A stretch of 64,000 nt of DNA, taken from the NCBI RefSeq assembly GCF_900188025.1, contig NZ_FZNO01000016.1, forward strand, positions 61,538 to 125,537. Direction: 5' to 3'. Of this stretch, positions 8,369 through 18,638 are shown one piece after another. How positions within the stretch are numbered: position 1 is the stretch's first letter; the number at the start of each line of letters is the position of its first letter. Both the position numbers and the translations under genes were made by a program. The notes under the pieces were generated by a model, which saw only the letters and a program-made list of their open reading frames with translations, was not told the DNA's origin and did not search any database. This DNA is from Blastococcus mobilis (GTDB lineage: Bacteria > Actinomycetota > Actinomycetes > Mycobacteriales > Geodermatophilaceae).

Positions 8369-8376
<8 letters not shown>
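7540..8376 (-). CDS. Ferredoxin-reductase-type FAD/NAD(P)H oxidoreductase, partner of a molybdoenzyme
   Basis: A 278-residue reading of the ferredoxin-NADP reductase superfamily. The FAD motif RSYSVAS (the RxYS signature), the flavin phosphate loop near EVSTHLTDVVEPGDELEVRG, the nucleotide-binding loop GGVGVVPF, and CGSASF near the C-terminus are visible. It probably supplies electrons to the sulfite-oxidase-like protein encoded immediately upstream. The GTG overlaps that gene's TGA. The first 30 or so residues (GPPEGPPRPPPLARSRRD...) are a translation of the dispersed repeat copy B, which is open in this frame, so homology should begin only near GAWRTATV. Either the repeat inserted into the N-terminus or translation restarts downstream. 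Confidence 0.82.
8288..8357 (-). repeat. Dispersed intergenic repeat, copy B (translated in frame)
   Basis: Reverse complement of the copy A sequence, about 70 bp. On this strand it follows the molybdoenzyme stop by 11 bases, in that gene's orientation. It also lies inside the apparent N-terminal coding region of the flavin reductase without interrupting the frame. Arms CCCGCCGC and GCGGTGGG flank the loop GAGCGTGCGA and pair with one G-T. Confidence 0.78.
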
Positions 8377-8977
<601 letters not shown>

Positions 8978-9121
8978 GTCGTCGTCCTCCCCCGGGCGAC
9001 CTGCGGCTTTCCGGCCGCGCCCCCGCCCGACGGCCGACCCTAGGCCTCGAGCCGCGGTGAGGACACCCTTACATGAGCTGTGTCACCTCGTGTTTACCTG
9101 GCCGCGAAGACGCCATGGACC

Positions 9122-9127
9122 TAGCTT
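9122..9127 (+). promoter_or_regulatory. -10 element of sdhCAB, leaderless arrangement
   Basis: TAGCTT ends seven bases before GTG 9135, with no ribosome binding site between. A TANNNT box 6-8 bases before a start codon is the known layout of leaderless actinobacterial mRNAs. Confidence 0.55.
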
Positions 9128-9134
9128 TGTCCTC

Positions 9135-9839
9135 GTGGTGACGGTTACGGATTCGGTCCAGCGCAGGACCCCCAAGGTGGCGAAGACCAACTCGGTCTTC
9201 AAGAAGGTCGTCATGGCGGTCAGCGGCATCATCATGGTGCTGTTCCTGATCGCGCACATGATCGGCAACCTGCACATCTTCCAGGGCGCCGAGTCGTTCA
9301 ACGAGTACTCGCACTGGCTGCGCCGCCTCGGGGAGCCGGCCCTGCCGCCCCGCACCCTGCTGACGACCATCGAGATCGTCCTGCTCGTGTCGGTGATCGC
9401 CCACATCTGGGCGGCCGTCTCGCTGTGGCGCCAGGCCAAGCGCGCGCGGCCCCAGGCCTACGTCACGAAGAAGTCGGTCGCTCAGAGCTACGCCTCCCGG
9501 ACCCTGCGCTGGGGTGGCGTGATCATCGCGGGCTTCATCGTCTACCACATCCTCGACCTCACGTTCGGAGTCGCGAACGTGGCCGGCACCGAGGCGACGC
9601 CCTACGACCGCACGGTCGCGAGCTTCCAGAACCCGATCGCCACGGCGGTCTACGTGATCACGCTGATCCTGCTCGGCATGCACCTGCGCCACGGCATCTG
9701 GAGCGCCATGCAGACCCTCGGGCAGAGCAACCGGCGGCGCGAGCGCACGGTGAACGCCTTCGCGATCGTCTTCTCCACCCTCCTCATCGCCGGCTACCTC
9801 GTGGTGCCGGCCGCCGTCGTCTTCGGGCTCGTGGACTAA
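9135..9839 (+). CDS. sdhC: Succinate dehydrogenase cytochrome b subunit SdhC
   Basis: A 234-residue membrane anchor with five likely transmembrane helices, of the single-subunit cytochrome b type that anchors the SdhCAB (Bacillus/Bacteroides-like) complex and reduces menaquinone. Heme-ligand histidines are plausible in [12 protein letters not shown] (helix 1), [16 protein letters not shown] and [12 protein letters not shown] 9135 is favoured because the -10 box TAGCTT sits seven bases upstream; GTG 9138 is the alternative. The next gene, sdhA, follows after 19 bases, then sdhB, forming one operon. Confidence 0.9.
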   Translation: MVTVTDSVQRRTPKVAKTNSVFKKVVMAVSGIIMVLFLIAHMIGNLHIFQGAESFNEYSHWLRRLGEPALPPRTLLTTIEIVLLVSVIAHIWAAVSLWRQAKRARPQAYVTKKSVAQSYASRTLRWGGVIIAGFIVYHILDLTFGVANVAGTEATPYDRTVASFQNPIATAVYVITLILLGMHLRHGIWSAMQTLGQSNRRRERTVNAFAIVFSTLLIAGYLVVPAAVVFGLVD

Positions 9840-9858
9840 GGACAGGAACGCACCACTC

Positions 9859-11805
<1,947 letters not shown>

Positions 11806-11825
11806 CAGCCACACGTGAGGGCGCC

Positions 11826-12623
11826 ATGCAGTCCAGCGTCGGGAACCCCGCTGCCGAGAAGCGCGGCATGAACCTGACCCTGCGCATCTGGCGCCAGAAG
11901 GACCCGACGGTCAAGGGCAAGATGGTGACCTACAAGGTCACCGACATCTCCCCCGACATGTCGTTCCTCGAGATGCTCGACGTGCTCAACGAGCAGCTGA
12001 TCCTGCAGGGTGACGACCCTGTCGCCTTCGACCACGACTGTCGCGAGGGCATCTGCGGCATGTGCGGCGTCATGATCAACGGCGAGGCGCACGGCCCCCA
12101 GCAGACGACCACGTGCCAGCTGCACATGCGCTCGTTCAAGGACGGCGACTCGATCGACATCGAGCCGTGGCGGGCCAGCCCCTTCCCGGTGATCAAGGAC
12201 CTCGCCGTCGACCGGCGGGCGTTCGACCGGATCATCCAGGCCGGTGGCTACATCTCCGTCCCGACGGGAACCGCACCGGAGGCCCACTCCACGCCGGTGC
12301 CCAAGAAGGACTCCGACGCCGCGTTCGACGCCGCCACCTGCATCGGCTGCGGCGCCTGCGTGGCGGCCTGCCCGAACGCCTCCTCGATGCTCTTCACCGC
12401 CGCGAAGGTCACCCATCTCGGGCTGCTGCCGCAGGGCCAGCCCGAGCGCAACGACCGGGTGGTCAACATGGTCGCCCAGCAGGACCGTGAGGGCTTCGGC
12501 GGTTGCACCAACATCGGCGAGTGCTCGCACGCCTGCCCGAAGGGCATCTCGATGGAGACCATCTCCCGGCTCAACCACGACCTGCTCGGTGCCCTGCGCG
12601 CGGGAGCCCGCCCGAAGAGCTGA
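11826..12623 (+). CDS. sdhB: Succinate dehydrogenase iron-sulfur subunit SdhB
   Basis: A 265-residue protein that passes electrons from SdhA to the membrane. The 2Fe-2S site is [10 protein letters not shown] plus a later Cys in TTTCQLH; the bacterial ferredoxin-like domain carries [12 protein letters not shown] and the cluster motif [18 protein letters not shown] 11826 has GTGAGGG seven bases upstream; GTG 11802, overlapping the sdhA stop, would add eight residues and is possible. A perfect hairpin terminator follows 15 bases after the stop. Confidence 0.94.
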   Translation: MQSSVGNPAAEKRGMNLTLRIWRQKDPTVKGKMVTYKVTDISPDMSFLEMLDVLNEQLILQGDDPVAFDHDCREGICGMCGVMINGEAHGPQQTTTCQLHMRSFKDGDSIDIEPWRASPFPVIKDLAVDRRAFDRIIQAGGYISVPTGTAPEAHSTPVPKKDSDAAFDAATCIGCGACVAACPNASSMLFTAAKVTHLGLLPQGQPERNDRVVNMVAQQDREGFGGCTNIGECSHACPKGISMETISRLNHDLLGALRAGARPKS

Positions 12624-12638
12624 ACGACCGCACGACCG

Positions 12639-12678
12639 GGAACGGGCGGGGACCCCTCGAGGGGTCCCCGCCCGTTCC
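12639..12678. terminator. Perfect 20-bp inverted repeat, bidirectional terminator
   Basis: GGAACGGGCGGGGACCCCTC is followed at once by its exact reverse complement, so the stem is 18 bp with a four-base loop. It lies between the convergent sdhB and secreted-hydrolase genes and can serve both strands. There is no U tract, as usual in actinobacteria. Confidence 0.85.
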
Positions 12679-12691
12679 TCGTCAGGGCTCG

Positions 12692-13564
12692 TCAGATGCA
12701 GGAGTGGTTGTAGTCGAAGTCCGACCAGTACTGCGTCATCTGCACGACACCGCCCGGGGTCAGCGGCGCCACGCCGCAGGTGGCCCGAGCAGCAGCCAGG
12801 GTGAACCCGGCCGGCCGCCAGTTGGGCAGGCCGTTCAGGCTGCTGGTGGCGCTCACACCCCGGCCCACGATGTGTCCCCACTGGTATCTCGTCGAGTAGA
12901 GACCCACCCCGCGGACGCCGATCGAGGTGAAGTACTCGGTCATCCCCTCCAGGACGGCGGCATTCCGGACCCGGCCGCCGGGGCTGTAGTCCCAGGTGTT
13001 GACGATCTCCACGTCCAGCCACCACATGTACCGCTCCGGACGGGCGATGCCGCGGATGGTCGCGTCGTCGCGGGCACGATCCCACCCGTACTGATACGCA
13101 CATGCCCGGGAGTTCGATCCGTCACAGGCGCCGTAGCGGTTGCTGCCGGACCGCGGCCACGACGCGGCGCCACTGCCCGGGTTCCCGGTGTTCACGTACA
13201 GCTGGACCTTGTCGTGGACGGTGCCGCCGGTCGACCTGGCCGCCCAGGCCAGTTGGGTGGCCAGGCACGGATTGGTCGTGGTGGCCCTGCCTCCGTTGAC
13301 GCCGACGATGGCGAAGGCCTGTCCGGTCGGCAGCGGCCGACCGCACTGGGGATAGGAGACGTCGACCCCCCGTGGTGGGGCCTCCACCGGCGCCGCCTGG
13401 GCCACGCCGGCACCCGGGACCACGGCGTGCACGGCGGTGACGAACAGGACCGCCGCCGCCCACGTGCGCCACCGTCGTCGCCTGCCGCCCTGCCCGGCTG
13501 GGGACGGGTCCTGCCGGCGGAAGAGGTGCAACCGGTGACGATCCGGCACGGTCGGGATGATCAT
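12692..13564 (-). CDS. Secreted glycoside-hydrolase-like protein
   Basis: A 290-residue exported protein. A long basic n-region is followed by a hydrophobic stretch (about residues 35-55) with a likely cleavage site near AQAA. The mature part starts RGVDVSYPQCG, then AFAIVGVNGG, QLYVNTGNPG and MWWLDVEIVNTW. This spacing resembles GH25/DUF1906 TIM-barrel domains, with acidic residues after the beta strands. Four or more cysteines suggest disulfides. The substrate, if any, is unknown; cell-wall glycans are only a guess. ATG 13564 is preceded by GGGGGAG. Confidence 0.75.
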   Translation of the reverse strand: MIIPTVPDRHRLHLFRRQDPSPAGQGGRRRRWRTWAAAVLFVTAVHAVVPGAGVAQAAPVEAPPRGVDVSYPQCGRPLPTGQAFAIVGVNGGRATTTNPCLATQLAWAARSTGGTVHDKVQLYVNTGNPGSGAASWPRSGSNRYGACDGSNSRACAYQYGWDRARDDATIRGIARPERYMWWLDVEIVNTWDYSPGGRVRNAAVLEGMTEYFTSIGVRGVGLYSTRYQWGHIVGRGVSATSSLNGLPNWRPAGFTLAAARATCGVAPLTPGGVVQMTQYWSDFDYNHSCI

Positions 13565-13919
13565 GAACGGCTCCCCCACTCGGGCGCGTGGTCCTCGCAC
13601 CAGGCGCCCACCCTCGCGACGCCCTCGGAAGCGTGTCAACGAGTGCCGGTGCCGCAGCGCTGCGCCCGGAACGACACCGCGAGGTCATGGGCACGCCCTG
13701 GTCCGTCGGCGCCCAGGTCAGCCGCTGGGTCGCGGGACACCCGGCCCGCGACCGGGGCGCACCCGACCATCGCGGTACGACTCGATGCGACCACGGGATC
13801 ACGTACCGAACTGGCCGTGACCTGGCGTCCCGCCGGCGCCCGCCACGCCGGCGGGCCGCTCTCACGGGCGGTGGCGGTTCGGGCTTCCCCGTTGAGTTCA
13901 GTATGTGAACCTAGACGGC
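13565..13919. other. Intergenic region without a supportable gene
   Basis: 355 bp between the divergent secreted-hydrolase gene and the thioesterase remnant. I see no open reading frame with coding character. TTGAGT near 13891 and TATGTG/TAGACG just before 13920 could be remains of the thioesterase promoter. Confidence 0.5.
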
Positions 13920-14161
13920 ATGACGGCTGACCTGACGACGACCGAGACGCCCCCGGAATCGTGGGGCGACCCGCGATCGAGGACCGTCACCTGGCACGAC
14001 CCGATGATCACGCGGCCAGCGGGCCGCTGACCGCGATCGGCCGCGTGATCAAGCCCGGGCGCCGCGTGGCCTTCGCCGACGGCGAGGTGCTCGACGCCGC
14101 CGGGCGGTCGGTGGCCACGGCGTCGAGCTCGCTCCTGGTCTTCCCGCTTCCCGCTGCCTGA
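13920..14161 (+). pseudogene. PaaI-type hotdog thioesterase, internally deleted and frameshifted
   Basis: The first 31 codons (frame of ATG 13920) read like the start of an actinobacterial PaaI-family acyl-CoA thioesterase, ending TWHDPMIT, and stop at 14028. From 14021, in the next frame, the sequence reads PLTAIGRVIKPGRRVAF and then LDAAGRSVATASSSLLVF, the usual last 45 residues of the family. The central part, roughly 70-90 residues carrying the HGG active-site region, is missing. A deletion that also shifted the frame explains both halves. Family assignment rests on remembered sequences. Confidence 0.7.
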
Positions 14162-14199
14162 CCCCCCACGGAGGCTCCGTCGGCGGCACTCTTCCGTCC

Positions 14200-14592
14200 A
14201 TGGCCGACTGGGACGACGTGGCGCGGGTCTGCCTGGCCCTTCCCGGTACGACCGAGTCGGTCGCGGGGAGCGGCGGCCGGCAGTGGCTGGTGCGGGGCAA
14301 GGCGTTCGTCTGGGAGCGCCCTCTCCGGAAGAAGGACCTCGCCGAGCTCGGTGACCGTGCCCCGGTCGGGCACCCCCTGGCCGCGTACGTGCCCGACGAG
14401 GGGGCGAAGGCGGCCCTGCTGGCCGAGGAGCCCGACGTCTTCTTCACGACGTCGCACTTCGACGGGTACCCGGTCGTGCTGTGCCGGCACGACCGGCTCG
14501 ACGAGCGTTCCCTGACCGAGCTCGCGGGCGAGGCGTGGGCCTGCCGCGCACCGCGCCGGCTGGTCGCCGAGCACCGGTTCGACGCGACCTGA
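14200..14592 (+). CDS. MmcQ/YjbR family protein
   Basis: A 130-residue cytoplasmic protein with the MmcQ/YjbR (CyaY-like fold) features: an N-terminal helix ending CLALPGTTE, a central RGKAFVWERPL strand pair, and a C-terminal helix containing LAGEAWACRAPRRLV. Members are often described as DNA-binding, with little direct evidence. It starts 38 bases after the thioesterase remnant and converges on the DUF1028 gene with only one base between the stops. Confidence 0.85.
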   Translation: MADWDDVARVCLALPGTTESVAGSGGRQWLVRGKAFVWERPLRKKDLAELGDRAPVGHPLAAYVPDEGAKAALLAEEPDVFFTTSHFDGYPVVLCRHDRLDERSLTELAGEAWACRAPRRLVAEHRFDAT

Positions 14593-14593
14593 G

Positions 14594-15490
14594 TCAGGAA
14601 GCGGGCACGATCCGCTCGATGACCTCGGCCGGCATCAGCCCCGCCTTGCCGAAGCGCCGCGCGGCCTCCAGGAACTGCGGAGCGGTGGTGGTCAGCTCCG
14701 CGAGCATCTTCCGGGCCGCGTCCTCCCGGCCGGCCAGCGCCGCGACGACGGCCCGCCACATCAGCTGGTCGGGCTCGGTGACCGGATCCATCGGCCGCAA
14801 CAGCTCCAGCTCGCGGTCGGCGGTGAGCGGATCGCCGTCTATCGCCTGCTGGAAGGCACGGACGACGTCCTGGTAGCGGGCCCGCGTCATCAGCAGCTCG
14901 GCGAGGGCCGCGACCGGGTCCGGGGAGTCGTCGACCCGGAGGTCGACCTCCATGTCGTGCCAGGGGCGGCCGGTGGTGGTCGCGCGGATGACCATGATCG
15001 CCGCGGAGCGCCGTCCCCGGAAGTCGCCGCCGGCCTCCTCGGCGGCCTCCAGCGAGTTGAGCAGCCGCTGCGCGAGGGGTCCGGAGGAGTTCTCGAACCG
15101 CTCGACCATCGCGATCCAGACGGCGGCCGAGGCAGCCATGTTGGCCAGGGCCACGCAGCCGTCGCCGATCAGGTGCCCCGCGGCCTCCACGCACTGCTCG
15201 CCGGTGTAGGCGGCGAGATCTCCGTTGACCCCGAGGACGGCGACCTGACGGCGCTGCGGCTGCGGGTCGACGCTGCTCAGCGCGGTCAGCACCTCCTGCG
15301 CGGTGAACCCGCCCTGCAGCAGGTCCAGTCCGACCGAGCCGTACATCGGCTCGGCCATCGACTGGGTGGCGATGACGCCGTGGCCGGGCAGCGCGAAGGG
15401 CACGCTGTTGCCGACGGCGAACGCCTGGGACTGGGTGGCGACGCCCATCTCACCGGTGTCGGGATCACGGGCCACGATCGAGTACGTCAC
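14594..15490 (-). CDS. DUF1028 protein, Ntn-hydrolase-like
   Basis: A 298-residue protein whose N-terminus (MTYSIVARDPDTGEMGVATQSQAFAVG) is the DUF1028 start. The family has an Ntn-hydrolase-like fold, with a Thr/Ser near the N-terminus as possible nucleophile. After about 220 residues comes a helical extension (LMTRARYQDVVRAFQQAI) that may carry a peptidoglycan-binding-like or TPR-like segment, as in other members. GTG 15490 is the only start giving the family N-terminus. No signal peptide is seen. Function unknown. Confidence 0.85.
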   Translation of the reverse strand: MTYSIVARDPDTGEMGVATQSQAFAVGNSVPFALPGHGVIATQSMAEPMYGSVGLDLLQGGFTAQEVLTALSSVDPQPQRRQVAVLGVNGDLAAYTGEQCVEAAGHLIGDGCVALANMAASAAVWIAMVERFENSSGPLAQRLLNSLEAAEEAGGDFRGRRSAAIMVIRATTTGRPWHDMEVDLRVDDSPDPVAALAELLMTRARYQDVVRAFQQAIDGDPLTADRELELLRPMDPVTEPDQLMWRAVVAALAGREDAARKMLAELTTTAPQFLEAARRFGKAGLMPAEVIERIVPAS

Positions 15491-15536
15491 CGTCCCGGCC
15501 TACCCGTCGTCGGCTCGCCGCTACACGCGTCGGAAC

Positions 15537-16526
15537 TCAGGCGTGCACGTCCTCCATGGCCTCGGCCAGCAGGGTGACCGAGCGCAGCCGGGCCTCGGTG
15601 GTGGGCGCCTGGTGGGCGACGATCAGCTCGTCGGCGTCGGCGGTCTTGAGGAACCGGTCCAGGTACTCCCCCACGTCGGCGCGGGTGCCGACGGCGGTGT
15701 GGGTGAGCATCGAGTTGACGTGCATGCCCGCCCCCTGGGCCAGCAGCTGGTCGGCCTGGTCGTCGCTGAGGGTCTGCCCCCGGCCGAACAGCCCGATGGC
15801 GAGGTTCCGCTTCACGGCCTCGTAGTTCTCCCGGGCCGCCTCCGCGGTGTCGGCGGCGACCACGTTCACGCCGGCGATGACGTAGGGCTCGGCGAGCTGC
15901 TCCGACGGCTTGAACTCACGCCGGTAGGCGGCCACGGCGGGCTCGAGCATCTGCGGCGCGAAGTGGGAGGCGAAGGAGTAGGGCAGACCGAGGGCCGCGG
16001 CCAGGGTGGCGCCGAACATCGACGAGCCGAGGATGTAGAGCGGGACGTTCGAGCCCTTGCCGGGGATCGCGTCGACGCCGGGCACGCGGGACTCGCCCGC
16101 GAGGTAGGCCTGCAGTTCGAGCACGTCCTGCGGGAACCGGTCGGCCGAGTTCGGGTTGCGCCGCAGGGCGTACATCGTGTTCTGGTCCGAGCCGGGCGCA
16201 CGGCCCAGGCCCAGGTCGATCCGCCCGGGGTACATCGCGTCGAGGGTGCCGAACTGCTCGGCGATGGTCAGCGGCGAGTGGTTGGGCAGCATCACGCCAC
16301 CGGCGCCGAGCCGGATCGTCTTCGTGTGCGCGCCGACGTGGGAGATCAGCACGCTGGTCGCCGAGGACGCGATGGAGGGCATGTTGTGGTGCTCGGCGTA
16401 CCAGACCCGCCGGTAGCCGTGCTCCTCCGCGCGCTGGGCGAGGGCGACGCTGGCGGCGATGCTGCTGCCGGCGGTCTCACCGCGAGCGATGGGTGCCAGG
16501 TCGAGGATGGACAGGGGGATGCGCAT
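15537..16526 (-). CDS. LLM-class flavin-dependent oxidoreductase
   Basis: A 329-residue luciferase-like TIM barrel that would use FMN or F420. It has the MsnO8-type N-terminus ([19 protein letters not shown]), [17 protein letters not shown], the loop [16 protein letters not shown] and [14 protein letters not shown]; these match a subgroup of LLM oxidoreductases with unknown substrates. ATG 16526 gives the standard start. No operon partner: the LURP-one-like gene is 88 bases upstream on the same strand and DUF1028 follows downstream. Confidence 0.9.
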   Translation of the reverse strand: MRIPLSILDLAPIARGETAGSSIAASVALAQRAEEHGYRRVWYAEHHNMPSIASSATSVLISHVGAHTKTIRLGAGGVMLPNHSPLTIAEQFGTLDAMYPGRIDLGLGRAPGSDQNTMYALRRNPNSADRFPQDVLELQAYLAGESRVPGVDAIPGKGSNVPLYILGSSMFGATLAAALGLPYSFASHFAPQMLEPAVAAYRREFKPSEQLAEPYVIAGVNVVAADTAEAARENYEAVKRNLAIGLFGRGQTLSDDQADQLLAQGAGMHVNSMLTHTAVGTRADVGEYLDRFLKTADADELIVAHQAPTTEARLRSVTLLAEAMEDVHA

Positions 16527-16614
16527 GGAGAGAGCCCTTCACGTCGGTTGCTCAGTGCAACGCAACGACGTCCCGCACGCTTCCGGGCGGTGACTCCCGA
16601 CCCGCAGCTGCCGG

Positions 16615-17235
16615 TCAGCGGCTCTGCAGGGCGTCCAGGGCGACGGCCATGGACGCCGCGACGCGGAAGTCCAGGCGCGGGTCGGGGACGGCCACCGCGT
16701 AGCGGTCCCGGATCGCCTTCTGCCGCTCCACGACCAGCACCGGCTGCCCGGTGGCGGTGTCGACGAAGTCGAAGTGGAAGACGAAGGGCACCCAGACGTC
16801 GCCGATCCACGGGATGAGATCCCAGATCCGGCGGAGGATCGCGATGAACGGACGGCGTTCCCGGCCGACGGACTGCAGACCGGGGGCCGAGAGCTTCCAC
16901 GTGGAGCGCAGCAGACTCGCCCCGAACTGCTTGCTGAACACGCCCAGGACCGTGCCGTACTCGTCGAGCACGTCGTGCTCGGCGTGCACGTCCAGGCGCT
17001 GCCGCGCCTTGAAGGAGAACACCTGCCGTGTCTTCGACGCGTCGGCGAAGAACCTGACCTCTTCCTTGAGCTTCATCCGCTTCTGCTCGGCGAGGGCGAT
17101 CAGCTGCCCCTCGGTGCCGTCGGAGTTGGCGGCGAGGATCTCGTACCGGTTGACCATCATCGTGATCCGCTGCTTCACGAAGAACCTCGGCACGACCATG
17201 GGGGCCGGCGGCTGATGTCCTGAGGGCACGGTCAC
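16615..17235 (-). CDS. LURP-one-related / scramblase-like protein
   Basis: A 206-residue protein resembling the LURP-one/phospholipid scramblase (tubby-like) fold: a beta-rich core with NRYEILAANSDGTEGQLI, QVFSFKARQRLDV, and DVLDEYGTVLGVFSKQFGASLLRSTWKL. The role in bacteria is unknown. GTG 17235 is chosen because GGGAG precedes it by seven bases; ATG 17199 would shorten it by 12 residues. The frame stays open upstream to 17826 but that stretch shows no homology I recognise and overlaps the next operon. Confidence 0.75.
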   Translation of the reverse strand: MTVPSGHQPPAPMVVPRFFVKQRITMMVNRYEILAANSDGTEGQLIALAEQKRMKLKEEVRFFADASKTRQVFSFKARQRLDVHAEHDVLDEYGTVLGVFSKQFGASLLRSTWKLSAPGLQSVGRERRPFIAILRRIWDLIPWIGDVWVPFVFHFDFVDTATGQPVLVVERQKAIRDRYAVAVPDPRLDFRVAASMAVALDALQSR

Positions 17236-17556
17236 GGTGGAACTCCCGGAACGGTCGACGCCAAGGGGTACCCATCGTGGCCCATGTCCGGCGTCCGGAG
17301 GCCGCGGTGCACTGCGGTCGGTGGCGAGCACGAGACGCCCGGGCGACGCAGAAAGCAGGTCCGCCCTCTGCCCCGGGGCGCAGCCCTCGCGTCGGGGCGG
17401 CTCGGCGTCGGCGGCGAGCCGGACGACGGGCCGGAGTGGCGCCTCTCCCCGGTGCCGGAAGCGAAACCACGAAGACCCCTTTTCAGGACCGGGGCGTCCG
17501 TGGTCGGATGCGCTCGTCCGCCGGCGTCGGCGGTCCGGCGGCCTCCGGGGGGCAGC
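17236..17556. other. Intergenic region upstream of the Sdh1-type operon
   Basis: 321 bp between divergent genes. No gene is supported on either strand; the open frames are products of high GC. The promoter of the downstream succinate dehydrogenase operon should lie here, but I see no convincing -35/-10 pair. Confidence 0.5.
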
Positions 17557-17811
17557 GTGTCTCTGGAACAGGACGTGGCAGCGGCTCGCGGAGCCATCGA
17601 TGCCCTGGAGCGGGCCTGCTCCTCGGTGGCCCGACATTTCCCCGACACGGTGGACGCGCGCAGGCTCCGGGTCGACGTCGCCCGGCTGCGCGAGGACCTC
17701 ACCCTGCTCTGCGGTGCCCGGCCCCGACCGGTGCGTGATCCCTACGCGGCGTCCTTCTACGGCGACGGCTACGACCAGCTCATGGACGCACCGGGTCGCG
17801 GGATCCTGTGA
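17557..17811 (+). CDS. Small hydrophilic protein leading the Sdh1-type operon
   Basis: An 84-residue soluble protein I do not recognise. The first part (SLEQDVAAARGAIDALERACSS) and the middle (RRLRVDVARLREDLTLL) look like a two-helix hairpin, followed by a short tail FYGDGYDQLMDAPGRGIL. GTG 17557 has GGGGGG a few bases upstream; the frame is open farther upstream but without coding character. Its TGA overlaps the GTG of the membrane-anchor gene, so it is translationally coupled to the complex. It may be a regulatory or assembly subunit; this is inference. Confidence 0.7.
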   Translation: MSLEQDVAAARGAIDALERACSSVARHFPDTVDARRLRVDVARLREDLTLLCGARPRPVRDPYAASFYGDGYDQLMDAPGRGIL

Positions 17812-18638
17812 CGACCACCGCGCCACGCGGAACCGGAGCGGTCACCCCCGGACGCGGTTCCGGCGGCCCCGCACCACGGCGGGCGACGATCCCGGCGCGG
17901 ACGCTGCGCACCGACCGCTGGTGGCTCCAGCCGCTGCTGACGGTGGTGGCCCTGCTGCTCTTCATCGTCTACGCGACGTTCCGGGCGTTCCAGAACGCCC
18001 ACTACTTCGCCGAGCCCTACATCTCCCCCTTCTACTCGCCGTGCATCACCACGGCCTGCGAGGGCGACACCTTCCCGGAGCTGTTCACCGGTCCCACCTG
18101 GATCTCCCCGGCTCTGTACATCCTGATCTTCCCGCTGGGCATCCGGCTGACCTGCTACTACTACCGGAAGGCCTACTACCGGTCGTTCTGGTTGTCCCCG
18201 CCGGCGTGCGCCGTCGCCGAGCCGCACCGGCGCTACACCGGTGAGACGCGACTGCCGCTGCTCGGCCAGAACATCCACCGGTACGCGCTCTACGCCGCGC
18301 TCGTCATCAACGTCATCCTCTTCTACGACGCCGTGCTGGCCTTCCGCGACGAGACCGGCGAGTGGGGCCACATGGGGCTCGGCACCCTCATCCTGCTCGT
18401 CAACGCCGTACTCCTCTTCCTGTACTCGGTGTCGTGCCACTCCTGCCGGCACATCGTCGGTGGCCGGATCAACTCCTTCTCCCGGCACCCGCTGCGCTAC
18501 AAGGCGTGGACCCAGGTCTCGCGTCTGAACGCCCGGCACATGCAGTGGGCCTGGGCCTCGCTGTTCAGCGTGGCCTTCGCCGACTTCTACGTCTTCCTGC
18601 TGGCCACGGACACGATCAACGACCTGAGGTTCTTCTGA
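17808..18638 (+). CDS. Sdh1-type succinate dehydrogenase membrane anchor
   Basis: A 276-residue membrane protein with about five hydrophobic helices, matching in length and position the anchor of mycobacterial Sdh1 (the Rv0249c type). It carries cysteines in RLTCYYYRKAYY and SPPACAV, and the motif CHSCRH before the last helix. Mycobacterial Sdh1 has been reported to contain a Rieske-type 2Fe-2S centre within the membrane; these Cys/His residues are plausible ligands (inference). The start overlaps the preceding stop, and its own stop overlaps the flavoprotein ATG by one base (TGATG). Confidence 0.8.
   Translation: MTTTAPRGTGAVTPGRGSGGPAPRRATIPARTLRTDRWWLQPLLTVVALLLFIVYATFRAFQNAHYFAEPYISPFYSPCITTACEGDTFPELFTGPTWISPALYILIFPLGIRLTCYYYRKAYYRSFWLSPPACAVAEPHRRYTGETRLPLLGQNIHRYALYAALVINVILFYDAVLAFRDETGEWGHMGLGTLILLVNAVLLFLYSVSCHSCRHIVGGRINSFSRHPLRYKAWTQVSRLNARHMQWAWASLFSVAFADFYVFLLATDTINDLRFF

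Noticed and set aside
17284..17556. N-terminal extension of the small Sdh1-operon protein
   Set aside because: The upstream frame shows no regular coding character, and GTG 17557 has its own purine-rich ribosome binding site.
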